Part shown: piece by piece, positions 1 through 10,846 of the stretch
Layout: each line of letters begins with the position of its first letter
How positions within the stretch are numbered: the stretch's first letter is position 1
DNA from: Amaranthus tricolor
Lineage: Eukaryota; Streptophyta; Magnoliopsida; Caryophyllales; Amaranthaceae
DNA: 64,000 bases
NCBI RefSeq assembly: GCF_026212465.1
Contig: NC_080051.1
Location: 17,313,062 to 17,377,061, forward strand
Direction of reading: 5' to 3'
The notes under the pieces: generated by a model
The model's database searches: none
What the model was told of the DNA's origin: nothing
What the model saw: the letters and a program-made list of their open reading frames with translations, nothing else
Program-made: the position numbers and the translations under genes

Positions 1-594
1 AAATTAGAAATTAATTTTTTAAAATAAATTAAAATAAAAAGAGGTCAAAGGCCAAAGCCATATCAGACAAGTCATTTCTTGTTTAAGCCACCAAAATTCA
101 TTAATTTGGCAACAATGTTTTTTTTTTTTCGTGGCTATAATTTGCAAATAAAAAAGTCACAACTATAATTTCTTATAAATTTCAAAGTTAAATATTTTTA
201 ACAGATGATTTTAATATAATCAATATTTTGATCCATATCTAAGTCTATATGTCATAATTTCAACTCAAAGAATACAAAACCATAAAGAAAAATTTAAAAA
301 TTCATCACCATCAAAGAAAAAAAAGGAGGAGAAAAAATGAAACTTTTGATCCTTTGTCCTTTGCTCCAAAGTGAATGGTGTCTGTAGAACATAAGTTACA
401 CCAAAGCATCTCTCACCAACACAACAATCTCATATTCTATCCTCAATCCATTATCATAATCTTATTTGTACTACCACCAACTTGCACTAAGCATTAACCA
501 ACTCATTTTAATACTCATTTCATTCATTATTTTATATATCAATTAATTAACACAATAAATACTTCACATTACCTTTTTTATTCTTGTTCTTTTT
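1..594. other. AT-rich intergenic DNA upstream of the FLA4-like gene
   Basis: No coding exon is recognisable. The stretch is AT-rich with short poly-A and poly-T runs. The TATATAT at about 533-539 could be a TATA element only if the transcript starts upstream of the MITE at 595-832, and this cannot be settled from sequence. Confidence 0.5.
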
Positions 595-832
595 TATATG
601 TCCTATATGGGAACAATGATTTCATTTGGATATTTGAAATTGACTCAAATTTATTATTTGGCAAATCAATAATTTTCAAATTTGAATTTAAATCCAATTC
701 CATCATTGTTTTTAAAGTAGTTAAAGTTAAGAATTTGAGAATGACTATTTTGTCATTCTCAAATTTTTCATTTATGATTTCATAATTGAAATTGATAATT
801 TGAAATGAAATACTTATTTCCAAACAGTACAT
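595..832 (-). mobile_element. MITE copy A (short inverted-repeat element)
   Basis: Read on the minus strand, this block aligns over most of its length with 61260-61495 on the plus strand. Both begin near TGTTTGGGAAC/TGTTTGGAAAT, continue AGTATTTCATTTCAAATT, and carry TTTCAATTATGAAATCATAAATGAA followed by AATTTGAGAATGACAA. The two ends of each copy are imperfect inverted repeats (GGGAACAATGATTTCATTTG here). The reading frame that crosses it is an accident of AT-rich repeat DNA. Superfamily is not certain because no clean target duplication is visible. It ends only about 125 bp before the FLA4-like start codon. Confidence 0.7.
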
Positions 833-839
833 TAATTTA

Positions 840-958
840 TTTTGTTTGTTCTATTCCAATAATATCACCATCTTCATCATCATAATCAATAATCATCCAT
901 TATTTTCTTTTCATTCTCACTCTCTTTCCTTTCTCTCACTTCACTTCACTTCACAACA
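840..958 (+). promoter_or_regulatory. Pyrimidine-rich leader of the FLA4-like gene
   Basis: The stretch before the start codon is rich in CT runs (cactctctttcctttctctc, then cttcacttcacttcac), as is common in plant 5' leaders. The start context is ACAACAATGG, with A at -3 and G at +4, a good plant initiation context. The upstream limit of the transcript is not visible. Confidence 0.5.
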
Positions 959-2254
959 ATGGTGTTCTTACAAAATCCCCATTATACCATCACCATTATG
1001 ACATTCTTCTTTATCTCTATCTTAATCTTCCCAATTTATACTCTCAACATACCTCAAATTCTTTCTCAATACCCAGATCTCTCAGATTTCACTTCCCTCT
1101 TTAACTCTACTGGAATTTCCGACGAACTTTCTAGAAGATCCTCTCTTACTATCCTCGCCGTCCCGAATTCCTACCTCCGTTCTTCAACCCCAACTTTCAC
1201 GGAAGAATCTCCAGAAACTCTAGCCGACGTTATCCGTTACCATATCCTCTTACAATACCTTACTTTCCCGGATCTTCGTCAAATCAAATCCACGGGTCTC
1301 ATAATCACGACCCTTCTCCAAACAACCGGTAGAGCTCCGAACAATCTCGGATCCTTAAACGCAACATTCAACCCACCAAACGGTGTCGTTTCTTTTCACC
1401 CGCCTAACAACAACTCTATTTCCTCCAATGTAATCTCTCTCATCAAAACTGTGCCGTATAATCTCTCAATCTTCACCGTTGATTCATTCCTAATTCCATA
1501 CGGGTTCGATCTAATGGCATCAGAGACCCGGCCACCTCCACCCGGATTAAACATCACACGGGCATTAATCGATGGTCATGCTTTCAATGTTGCTGCATCA
1601 ATGCTGCAAGCTTCAGGGGTAGTTTCGGAATTCGAAGAAGATGAAGGTGGTGCTGGAATTACCCTTTTTGTCCCTACTGATGAAGCTTTTGCAAATCTAC
1701 CATCAAATGTTGAATTACAAGCTTTAGCAGCAGATAAAAAAGCTTTAGTACTGAAATTTCATGTTCTTCATAGTTATTATCCATTGGGTTCACTTGAATC
1801 GATTGTTAACCCAGTTCAACCCACTTTAGCAACGGAGGATAATGGGGCGGGTAGTTTTACCCTAAACATTAGTCGGGTAAACGGGTCGGTTGCGATTAAT
1901 ACTGGGATTATTCAAACAACAGTTATTCAGACAGTATTTGATCAAAAACCAGTTGCCATTTTTGGGGTTTCAAATGTTCTTTTACCTAAAGAGATTTTTG
2001 GTGAAGGAGGGAAGGGTAAAGGGGTAAATTTAAGAGGTGGAAGTCAAAGTGAACCGTATATGGCGTCACAACCACCAGCAATTGGGCCGGCACCGGAGAG
2101 TTATTCGGGTGAAGAGTATGGTGGGCCGACTCATTTGTCATCCCCACCCGGTTTTCGAGAAGGGTTGTCTTCATCTACAGGAAAAAGGAATAATTGGGGA
2201 TGGATGAAGATGATGATGTTCTGTATAGCATTGTTGTGTGTATGGATATTATAA
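959..2254 (+). CDS. FLA4: Fasciclin-like arabinogalactan protein, FLA4/SOS5 type
   Basis: Intronless gene for a 431-residue protein. Residues 1 to about 29 form a signal peptide (hydrophobic core IMTFFFISILIF). Two fasciclin (FAS1) domains follow at about 30-185 and 195-345; the second has the H1-type motif TLFVPTDEAFANL (235-247) and the H2-like LKFHVLHSYYPLGSLESI. Several N-glycosylation sites are visible (NATF, NNSI, NLSI, NITR, NISR, NGSV). A short proline-rich, arabinogalactan-like stretch lies at about 366-398 (QPPAIGPAPES, SSPPGF). The hydrophobic tail at 413-431 suits a GPI-anchor signal, so the protein should sit on the outer plasma membrane or in the wall. YGFDLMASETRPP and NPVQPTLATE are typical of the FLA4/SOS5 subgroup, which in Arabidopsis acts in cell-wall signalling, root expansion and seed mucilage. 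Length matches the family (about 420). No break is seen. FLA4 identity rests on remembered motifs. Confidence 0.9.
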   Translation: MVFLQNPHYTITIMTFFFISILIFPIYTLNIPQILSQYPDLSDFTSLFNSTGISDELSRRSSLTILAVPNSYLRSSTPTFTEESPETLADVIRYHILLQYLTFPDLRQIKSTGLIITTLLQTTGRAPNNLGSLNATFNPPNGVVSFHPPNNNSISSNVISLIKTVPYNLSIFTVDSFLIPYGFDLMASETRPPPPGLNITRALIDGHAFNVAASMLQASGVVSEFEEDEGGAGITLFVPTDEAFANLPSNVELQALAADKKALVLKFHVLHSYYPLGSLESIVNPVQPTLATEDNGAGSFTLNISRVNGSVAINTGIIQTTVIQTVFDQKPVAIFGVSNVLLPKEIFGEGGKGKGVNLRGGSQSEPYMASQPPAIGPAPESYSGEEYGGPTHLSSPPGFREGLSSSTGKRNNWGWMKMMMFCIALLCVWIL

Positions 2255-2860
2255 GTCCAGCTTGATTGATTTTGAATTTTCTTGGTAATTATATATATAA
2301 TTTATTTCATTTCTTTTTATTTTTGGTGGGTTTTTTTTTTTATTTGATGATTTATAGTTGTATACAATTTAATTTTATAATTGGAATATTAATTGTACTA
2401 TTCTATATATGTTAGTTTTTAGGGTTCAAAAAATTGAGGAATTGTGGAGGAATTTCTGGTTCTTTCTAGGTGTAGAGAAAAGAGGAAAGTGTTGAGATAA
2501 AATGTAGGGATTGTGAAGAAAAAATTCAAGTAAATTAATCAATTTTCTCATATTTGAGAGATTTGTTAGTTTTTTTGGGTTGTATTTATTTTTGTTTTTT
2601 AAGATTGTAGTTTTAAATCATGAGTAATGAATTTTAATTTCCATCTATGTTTTTGTTAAATTAGAGTTCCCTTTCCGTGCTTGTTAGAATTTAGAACTTA
2701 GAAGTATGTTGTAATACGGGTTGAAATTGATAAAATTGTGCTTTCCTTTTTGTTCTTAAATTCTTAATGCAAATATAGGGATTGTCATGAATTGCTCATA
2801 GTTGCTCAATCGTCCAATATATCTATAGGCATTATTAATTTGAACTTTTAGTTAAATTGG
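2255..2860 (+). other. Probable 3' UTR and flank of the FLA4-like gene
   Basis: T-rich DNA follows the stop codon, with TTGTA and TTTTTG(G) runs that could serve as plant polyadenylation signals. No perfect AATAAA is seen close by. No other gene or repeat is recognised here. Confidence 0.35.
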
Positions 2861-2864
2861 TTTT

Positions 2865-3031
2865 TTAATATGGTATTAGAGTTTGCTTGACAAGAAGTTA
2901 CAGATTTGAATCTCAAACACACTTCATCTAAAGTAGAATTTTCTGCGCCAGGTATGAGGTTGGCATGTGCCGCATCTACCCTTAAGGTGAAATATTCCAA
3001 ATGAAAAGAACATTAGATAACGGAGGGAGTA
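2865..3031. repeat. tRNA-like/SINE-like scrap next to a Stowaway right end
   Basis: TGGTATTAGAG followed about 35 bp later by GATTTGAATCTC resembles either a pol III A/B-box pair of a tRNA-derived SINE or a retrotransposon primer-binding site. Directly after it, AACGGAGGGAGTA (3019-3031) is the right-hand terminus of a Stowaway MITE whose left end is not visible. Both calls are weak. Confidence 0.3.
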
Positions 3032-3970
3032 TTTTTAAAGCATAACATCAACTATCAATTTAACTTTTTAGCTGAGTTGATTCCGTAACATTTTAGAGAA
3101 AAAACGACTCCAATTAATAGACAAATAAAATATTTAGACATTTGTGAATACAATTTCACAACTTTTGAAATCTATTAATAACGAATAAGTTAGCCGATGA
3201 ATAAATATAACTAAGCTCTATTTTTCATAGGTAAAAACTAAAAATCCTAATAGATTTGCCATGTTTTTGGTGGGTTGTGAATGTGTGCAAGCTTGGATGC
3301 TTTATGTTCTAAAATCATAGGAATTGTTTACAGCTTTTAAGTCTGAAACACCAAAATGTGTACTAGCAATGTCCTTGCAGTAGTAGTAATTGTCTGTCTC
3401 TCACTACTAAATTTGGTGATACTGTTGTAGATCGTGTTTTGTATTACCAGTTGTGACACCAAATTAAGACTACTCTCAATCTCTCACTAGATATAGATTC
3501 TGATTATAGACTTTATTTAGAGTCCCAGTTATGTCGCAAACAATAATAGTAGTGTAATTTACTATTCTACCTAATTCGTACATCTAATTCGTTAAATAGT
3601 TCACTTAATTAAGACCAAACTACTCTCGCTATTCGTCCCTCTAAAAATAGCATTATGTGACTCAAAATGTAAGAGTTTTTCGAGTAAGTATTACTTTTTT
3701 CTAGTTAAGGTCATGATTTTGATTATTATTCATTCTTTATACTTTTTTCAATTTACCCTGTAAAAATAAATAAATAAATAAAACTATCATATTTCATCCG
3801 TCGTTCTTTACTTGCACCAATTACTTTTTCACACTATTCAATATATAAAATTAATTGTTATATCTCCAATTAATTAATTATGCATATTAAAAAGTTATGA
3901 AAACTAGAACTTCATAAACTTTGAATCAAAACGATTCAAACAAGATCTCATATAATTATATTTTAACTTA
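3032..3970. other. Intergenic DNA, no gene recognised
   Basis: AT-rich unique-looking DNA with a short (TAAA)n run near 3768-3783. No coding exon, RNA gene or clear transposon end is visible. Confidence 0.4.
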
Positions 3971-4292
3971 GGGAAATTTGCAAAGAAACACCTTTTAAAA
4001 CCCCTTTTTTGTAAAGAAACACCATTTATAATTTTTTTTGTAAAAAAACACCTTTTAAGAGACTTTTTTTAAAAAAAAAACACCTTAAATCAGTTTCCGG
4101 TGACTTTTCTCAACTTTCCGGCGTTGACTATGCCAGTCAACGCCGGAAAGTTGACAAAAGTCACCGGCATCTGATTTAAGGTGTTTTTTTTTCAAAAAAA
4201 GTCTCTTAAAAGGTGTTTTTTTACAAAAAAAATTATAAAAGGTGTTTCTTTACAAAAAAAAAATTAAAAAAAATTATTATTTTTTTATTTTG

Positions 4293-4295
<3 letters not shown>

Positions 4296-4369
<74 letters not shown>

Positions 4370-4394
4370 GTTATTATTATTATTATTATTATTA
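4296..4394 (+). repeat. (ATT)n microsatellite
   Basis: About 33 near-perfect ATT/TTA units with a single TTG interruption, inside the left half of the foldback element. Confidence 0.95.
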
Positions 4395-4678
4395 TAGTTA
4401 ATTTTTTAAAAAATTTAAAAATTTTTTTTTTTTTATATAATAATAAAAATAAAAATTTTTTTAAAAAATAATATTAATAATAAAAATAAAAATAAAAATA
4501 AAAATAGAAAGAAAAATTTTAAAAATAGTTAAAAAAAATTAATAATAATAAAAAAAATAAAAAGTATAAAATAATATAAAATAACAATAATAATAATTAA
4601 AAAAAATAATAATAATAATAAAATTAAAAATAAATATAAAATTTAAAAAATATTTTTTTAAAAAAAAAAGAATAATAA

Positions 4679-4680
<2 letters not shown>

Positions 4681-4760
<80 letters not shown>
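4681..4760 (+). repeat. (TTA)n microsatellite at the centre of the foldback element
   Basis: About 27 TTA units sit at the symmetry axis of the palindrome, between AAGAATAATAATA and TTATTATTC. Trinucleotide expansion at a hairpin tip is a plausible origin. Confidence 0.95.
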
Positions 4761-4762
<2 letters not shown>

Positions 4763-5022
4763 TTTTTTTAAAAAAAAAATTTTAATTTTAATTTTAATTT
4801 TAATTTTATTATTATTATTTTTTTTAATTATTATTATTGTTATTTTATATTTTTTTTATACTTTTTATTTTTTTTATTATTATTAATTTTTTTTAAAATT
4901 TTTTTAACTTTTTTTAAAATTTTTGTTTTTATTTTTATTTTTATTTTTATTATTAATATTATTTTTTGAAAAAAATTTTTATTTTTATTATTATATAAAA
5001 AAAAAATTTTTTTTTTAAAAAT

Positions 5023-5069
<47 letters not shown>

Positions 5070-5579
5070 AAAATAATAATAATTTTTTTAAAATTTTTTA
5101 AAAGAAACACCTTTTAAAACCCCTTTTTTGTAAAGAAACACCTTTTATAATTTTTTTTGTAAAAAAACACCTTTTAAGATACGTTTTTAAAAAAAAAACA
5201 CCTTAAATCAGTTTCCGGTGACTTTTGTCAACTTTCCGGCGTTGACTGGCATAGTCAACGCCGGAAAGTTGACAAAAGTCACCGGAAACTGATTTAAGGT
5301 GTTTTTTTTTTAAAAAAAGTCTCTTAAAAGGTGTTTTTTTACAAAAAAAATTATAAAAGGTGTTTCTTTACAAAAAAAAGGTTTTAAAAGGTGTTTCTTT
5401 GCAAATTTTCCTTTAACTTATAATTTACGAATTTTATGAAAGTCAATTTGTTTAATAAGTAGTGCCAAAGTTAAGCTGTGATGCAAGTACCACTTCATAT
5501 AGCCTAGTTTAGTAAGTACATGATTGACTCATAAATCATATCTATTATTAGATGGATTTTAGGTTTTCACTCCTACGTA

Positions 5580-5838
5580 TTCCCTCCTATTCACCTTAGG
5601 TGTCCCATTTACTTTTGAGACATTATTTATTTATCAATTTTAAATTGCATTTTATTATTAATCTATAAGTTAAAACATAGTCATGTGGGATCTTATTTGA
5701 TTCGTTTTGATGTAAAGATTATTTATATCAACTTTTTATAATTTTTAATTATACATAACTCGATATATTAAGGATTGAATAAGTGCATTGGATAGAGTGC
5801 GTAAAGTAAATGAGACACTTAAGCTGAATAGGAGGGAG
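5580..5838 (+). mobile_element. Stowaway MITE (259 bp)
   Basis: Begins TTCCCTCCTATTCACCTTAGG and ends AAGCTGAATAGGAGGGAG, flanked by TA on both sides, the Stowaway (Tc1/mariner) target. It belongs to the same subfamily as 42531-42803 (shared TATTCACCTTAGG, GTCCCATTT and AAGCTGAATAGGAGGGAG). Confidence 0.85.
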
Positions 5839-6687
<849 letters not shown>

Positions 6688-6893
6688 TAATAACTAAATT
6701 CCAAAAAGTTAATAATAGTAAATATGCAATTAGACGATTTAAATAAGTTTATATTTGACAATATTTTTTCTTGCACATAAATAGTAATTTATGAAATAAG
6801 CTCGAATGATTAATATTGTCAATAATCGTAATATATCAAATATTTCAGAACAGACGGAGTAACATTTTCTACTTTGTTGTTTCAAGTGATTAT

Positions 6894-8139
6894 TAATAGA
6901 GAAAATAATTACATATCAATTTAATCTCAACATATCAATAAATATAACTTTTGATTGATAAGATGATTATCTTGGAAATATAATTATTTTATCTTGTAAT
7001 TATTTATAGATAATATTATATGTAATCTTAATTTTTAGTATATTTATATTATTTTGTAATATTTTAGATATTCATTTTCTAGTATAAATATAATGTAATG
7101 TTATGATTAGTATAACAATCATTTTAAACACTTATGTAAGCTCTTATGAACTCTCTACATGGTATCAGAACTTTGATCTTTTGGTGAGAAGTGATTCTAG
7201 CACTCCCATCTTAACAATTTCCTCTTAAACCCTTCAAAATGATTGTTCAACCCATATCTTACCCATCGATGGTGGTAGTGTAACTTACTTTCAAACCAAC
7301 GATCAGCCTTTTTGGCTTTCGCTAATATAAATGGCTACACTATCAAAAACCTTTGTCAATGCCGACAAAATGATGGTACCTATACAATAATTTTTCATTA
7401 TCTAACTTGATTGGTCAACAACTCAATGTCCCATTTTGATGGAGTTAGTATAAATTATGATTCTAAACCAAGACTAAAACTACATTTTATTTCATAAAAC
7501 TCATATTTATTTCTCTTTTTCATTGGTTCAAACTTTATTATACTCAAACCCTGAACTTAGAGGTGAACGAGTGTAAAGAAACCAAACAACAGAACCCTTT
7601 ACTTTCTTTCATGATGAAGAAATCTAGTGATTTTAATATATCACTCCAATCAACTTTCTTCATAACCACAAAATATCAACACATTCCTCATTGTGAAACT
7701 TTTTTTTATTTTATGTCACCATCATCAAACCTTCCAAATCCAATGTGCTCTCCCACCAACAACCTCCATAAAACATGTCATGACAAACTCTCTTCTCTAA
7801 TTATATTCGTTCTCATTATCGCTTATTCTTCAAGATTGTACTTTCCCTTTCAAACGTTCATCTTGAAGGGAAATAATAGAGAATATAATTGCATATCATT
7901 TTAATTTCAACATATCAATAAAGATAACTCTTGATTGATAAGATGATTATCTTGAAAATAAAATTGATTTATCTTGAGACTATTTATAGATAATATTATA
8001 TGTAATCTTTATTTTTAGTATTTATATTAGTCTATGTAATATTTTGGATATTCCTTTTCTAGTATAAATACAATATAATATTATGGTTAATATTAACAAT
8101 GATTTTAAGTACTTCTCAAACTCTCATGAACTCTCTACA
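6894..8139 (+). mobile_element. Small LTR retrotransposon (TRIM-like) with both LTRs and a 5-bp target duplication
   Basis: Two 266-bp LTRs, 6894-7159 and 7874-8139, start TAATAGAGAA and end ATGAACTCTCTACA. They share the body GATAAGATGATTATCTTG...AGATAATATTATATGTAATC. A primer-binding site TGGTATCAGAAC starts at 7160 (initiator-Met tRNA type) and a purine tract GAAGGGAAA lies before the 3' LTR. ATTAT flanks both sides (6889-6893 and 8140-8144). The interior (7160-7873) has only broken frames, including an early stretch that may be a copia gag start, so the element is non-autonomous. The LTRs begin TA rather than the usual TG, so either the terminus is mutated in both or the boundary is off by a few bases. 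Confidence 0.85.
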
Positions 8140-8339
8140 ATTATCACTCTCTTAGTCACTCTTATTTTGCACCAATTGCAAAATGAGTGAAATTTAATAG
8201 AAAAAGAATTTAAATTGGATAATAAAACAAAACACAAGTAGAAAAAAAAAGATTAGTGATTAAGATAGAAAAAGAGTATAAGTTTGTTGACGGGATTTTT
8301 TTTTTTTTTAAAAGTGAAAATCAATTAGACAAATTAAAA

Positions 8340-8640
8340 TAAGAAAAAAATTGATATTAATAATCCAATCTTTCACTAATTCGCTTTAAATAATCTCATC
8401 TTTGAATTAATTTTTAATAATTCAACCTTTGCCCTTAGTTTGCTATCAACATAACCTTTATTTTATTATAATTCAACCTTTACCTTTAGTTTGTTATTTG
8501 CATATCCGATTAGTATGTTGACAGCAAACTAATTTATGACAAATGTTGGTTTATTAAAAATTAATCAAAAGTTAAAATTATTCACGGCAAATAAGTGAAA
8601 GATTGGATTTTTTAATATAAATTTATCCTTTTAAGTAAAT
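8340..8640. mobile_element. Inverted-repeat MITE
   Basis: Left arm TTAATAATCCAATCTTTCACTAATT pairs with right arm AAGTGAAAGATTGGATTTTTTAA. The block AGTTAATCAAAAGTTAAAATTATT-type sequence near its right end recurs at 35285-35310 and, more weakly, at 23440-23465, so this is a small local family. No coding content. Exact ends are uncertain. Confidence 0.6.
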
Positions 8641-9253
8641 ATTTGTGCAAAAGGAGAAGGTTAAGTATATTATTCAATTTGCATATTGCTTTCGTTTCCT
8701 TTGGTTCGTTTACTCTTCTTTACTTTCTAAACTTTTTTCCAAAGTAATACTAAAACCAAACATAATACGTTTTATTTTACCCATTACATAAAAGTTTTAC
8801 ACAAAAATTTAAATTTGGTATTTTGTGTGAGAAAGACCATTATAACCTCTAAGGAGATATATGTAAAAGGTAATAAGATATGAATAACAAAAAAAACAGG
8901 GTTAAAAAAGACATTTGCATTGTTATTTTTTGCGAAAAATATAATATAGCTAGTAATTTGAAATGATTAAATATGAAAAATATAGCAAGTAAAATGAAAA
9001 AGTGAAAGAATTAACTTTAAATTGACTTTCCTACTCTACTATACACATAAATGGCATTTTGGTTCTTTGATGATGATGCGAAACTTGTGGCACTATTTAG
9101 GGAATAACGGATGCCAAATCTGCAACTGTTATAATAACACGTTCATCTTAATCTGCCATAAACCAAAGCTATTATATTATTTCCATTAAAATTTTCAATC
9201 CTTATTGTAGAATCTCCTACTATATTTTTTCTTAAAAACTCTTCCTAGGATTA
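8641..9253. other. Intergenic DNA, no gene recognised
   Basis: AT-rich with short poly-A stretches. No exon or repeat terminus could be supported. Confidence 0.35.
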
Positions 9254-9761
9254 AACCTGAGCTCTTGATGCCAATTGTTGTGCGACAGCGGAAGCAAATA
9301 TCGAAAATAATGACGGAAGCAATAAACATTCAAACAAACAATAAAGAAATCACATCAAGAAATTAACGTGGTTCACTATCAACGTGATAGCTACAACCAC
9401 CGGCAACGAGATAAACCTTCACTATAAACTGGGAGATTACAAGATAAACATAAGAAGCCACAACAATGGCTCTCCAAGCTTTTCTCTCTTAGTTTTCCTC
9501 ACTTTGTGTTGAGGGGTTTATATAGTATGCCACTTAATAAAAATAAATTAGGTTTAATGTTACAAAGTAACGCCCATAATAATTACATCATGGGAATATG
9601 GAGTAACCACCACAACATCATGGGAACAAGAAGTAACCACCTCAAACCATGATGGAAAAATAAAGTAACCGCCCAAAAACTTGTAACGTCTTTTGATCTA
9701 AACTTTATTTTATCATCTTCCACCCGATCTTAAACTCAATTCGAGTCACAAAATTCCAACA
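9254..9761 (-). mobile_element. Copia-type LTR with attached primer-binding site, minus orientation
   Basis: On the minus strand the LTR (9761-9276, 486 bp) starts TGTTGGAATTTTGTGACTCG and ends GCTGTCGCACAACA, so the termini are TGTTG...CAACA. Immediately downstream is TTGGCATCAAGAGCTCAGG (9275 down to about 9257), a good match to copia Met-tRNA primer-binding sites. A TATA-like ACTATATAAACCCC lies near 9520. No second LTR or coding domain follows, so this is a truncated element. The far end abuts the DNA that carries the NMNAT exon relics. Confidence 0.75.
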
Positions 9762-9847
9762 ATAAGGCTTGCTCAAAACATGTGCCAAAAAAGAAAGGTG
9801 TGAGGTAGGATAATTGAGTATTTTTAAGAAAATAAAAGAGCGAATAC

Positions 9848-10295
9848 CTCCCACATATCTATCATCATAAAGTCTGAACTTTTGCAGGCCAATTGACACA
9901 CATCTATACGATGCTGAGCAGATACAAGGCTGCACAAGAAACAAGCAGATTATCACAAGTACATTAACAAAGGGTATATTAATATAGATAAGTTTTGGAC
10001 CTGCCACTAATTGTCTCCGAAATATTTGTATTTCAAATTAACATGCTAAAATGTGCTGTTGAAAAAAATGGACCCTTTTTTTCAGGATAAGAGACCGCAT
10101 AATAAGATACTTTCAATCACTACTATATATTCGTAGACAACCAAAACTATGTGTAAAAGAAATAAGAAAATGGCATATTCAATCAAAAATTCAGAAAATG
10201 ATAATGTACCCTTTTCTTATATGCATCATTCACAGGTGATAAATAACCTCCAATAACATGATAACCTTCCATATTCAATCCATCTCTTGCCAATT
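9848..10295 (-). pseudogene. Nicotinamide-nucleotide adenylyltransferase (NMNAT) fragment, two exons
   Basis: NMNAT makes NAD from NMN (or the deamidated form) and ATP. Two neighbouring exons can be read on the minus strand. Exon A (10295-10210) follows a TTTGTTTTAG acceptor and encodes LARDGLNMEGYHVIGGYLSP then VNDAYKK. Exon B (9929-9848) follows TTCTTGTGCAG and encodes LVSAQHRIDVCQLACKSSDF then MMIDMWE, ending at a GTATTC donor. These match the nucleotidyltransferase segment 'ELARDELRS.GFHVLGGY.SPVNDAYKKKGLLSAEHR..MC...CQSSDF..VD.WE' of plant NMNAT. Exon A ends in phase 0, while exon B must be entered one base before its first codon, so the join as read does not keep frame. No exon with the ATP-binding GSFNPPT motif is seen upstream and none of the later exons is seen downstream. 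Introns are retained, so this is a DNA-level fragment, not a retrocopy. Confidence 0.8.
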
Positions 10296-10588
10296 CTAAA
10301 ACAAAGTATCAGAACTACCAAACATTCGCAAGTGCATATACGTTGAAATTTGAACTACATGTCTTCTCCCTGATTTGTGAAAATTCGATAGAGATGTAGT
10401 AGAGTTATAAATAGACTTAAATGTATCAGGTTAAAATCAACAATTAGTAATGAAACCACAAGTTTCTCATTCATTCTACTGCATGTGTTCGATAGAAATA
10501 GCTAAAATCCAAAGAGATAAGCACAATCACAATGTACTACATGGTGAAGTTAACCTCCATTCCCATCAAACCATGAACCTAAATAATA
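10296..10588. other. Non-coding DNA upstream of the NMNAT exon relics
   Basis: Read on the minus strand, this would be intron or flank of the NMNAT fragment. The first exon expected in the family is not recognisable. Confidence 0.3.
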
Positions 10589-10846
10589 CTTCTTCCTATT
10601 CATCCTACTAGTCTCGTTTTATCTTTTTCATGTTGAGATAACATTTTAACCCTTAATATCTCTAATTGTGTATAATTTAAAATTATGGAAAGTTGATATT
10701 AATAATCCTTGAATTGAGACGAATGAAACAAGATCTCATTGACCAAGTTTTATCTTATGGATTAAGAATTAAATACGAATTAACAGTGATAAGTGAATAG
10801 TGATCAAAAACTAAATGGAACAAGTATATGCAGAATAGAAGGGAGT
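10589..10846. mobile_element. Degraded Stowaway-like MITE
   Basis: Left end CTTCTTCCTATTCATCCTACTAG, right end ATAGAAGGGAG. The interior carries the family's CCTTAATATCTCTAATTGTGTATAATTTAAAATTAT body and GACGAATGAAACAAGATCTCA. The TA target duplication is only approximate on the right. Confidence 0.55.

Larger units (their letters stand above)
3971..5411. mobile_element. Nested foldback element, Mutator-like, with 9-bp target duplication
   Basis: The element begins GGGAAATTTGCAAAGAAACACC and ends with the near-perfect reverse complement (GGTGTTTCTTTGCAAATTTTCC). It is flanked by the identical 9-mer TTTAACTTA at 3962-3970 and 5412-5420; a 9-bp duplication is the mark of Mutator-like elements. 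Each end is itself a hairpin of about 280-310 bp (3975-4262 and 5100-5408) built from AAAGAAACACCTTTTA units around the palindromic core CCGGCGTTGACT...AGTCAACGCCGG. The middle (4263-5095) is A/T-only sequence whose two halves are again roughly complementary, with (ATT)n tracts at 4296-4394 and 4681-4760. So a 1.44 kb palindrome is built from smaller palindromes. No transposase is encoded; the tyrosine-rich reading frame is just (TTA)n. Confidence 0.85.

Noticed and set aside
578..832. 84-codon minus-strand frame before the FLA4-like gene
   Set aside because: It coincides with a MITE that has a non-coding copy at 61260-61495.
4213..4401. 62-codon tyrosine-rich frame
   Set aside because: It is translation of (TTA)n inside the foldback element.
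7563..7904. 113-codon frame as a gene
   Set aside because: It lies in the interior of the TRIM-like element and runs into its 3' LTR; no domain recognised.
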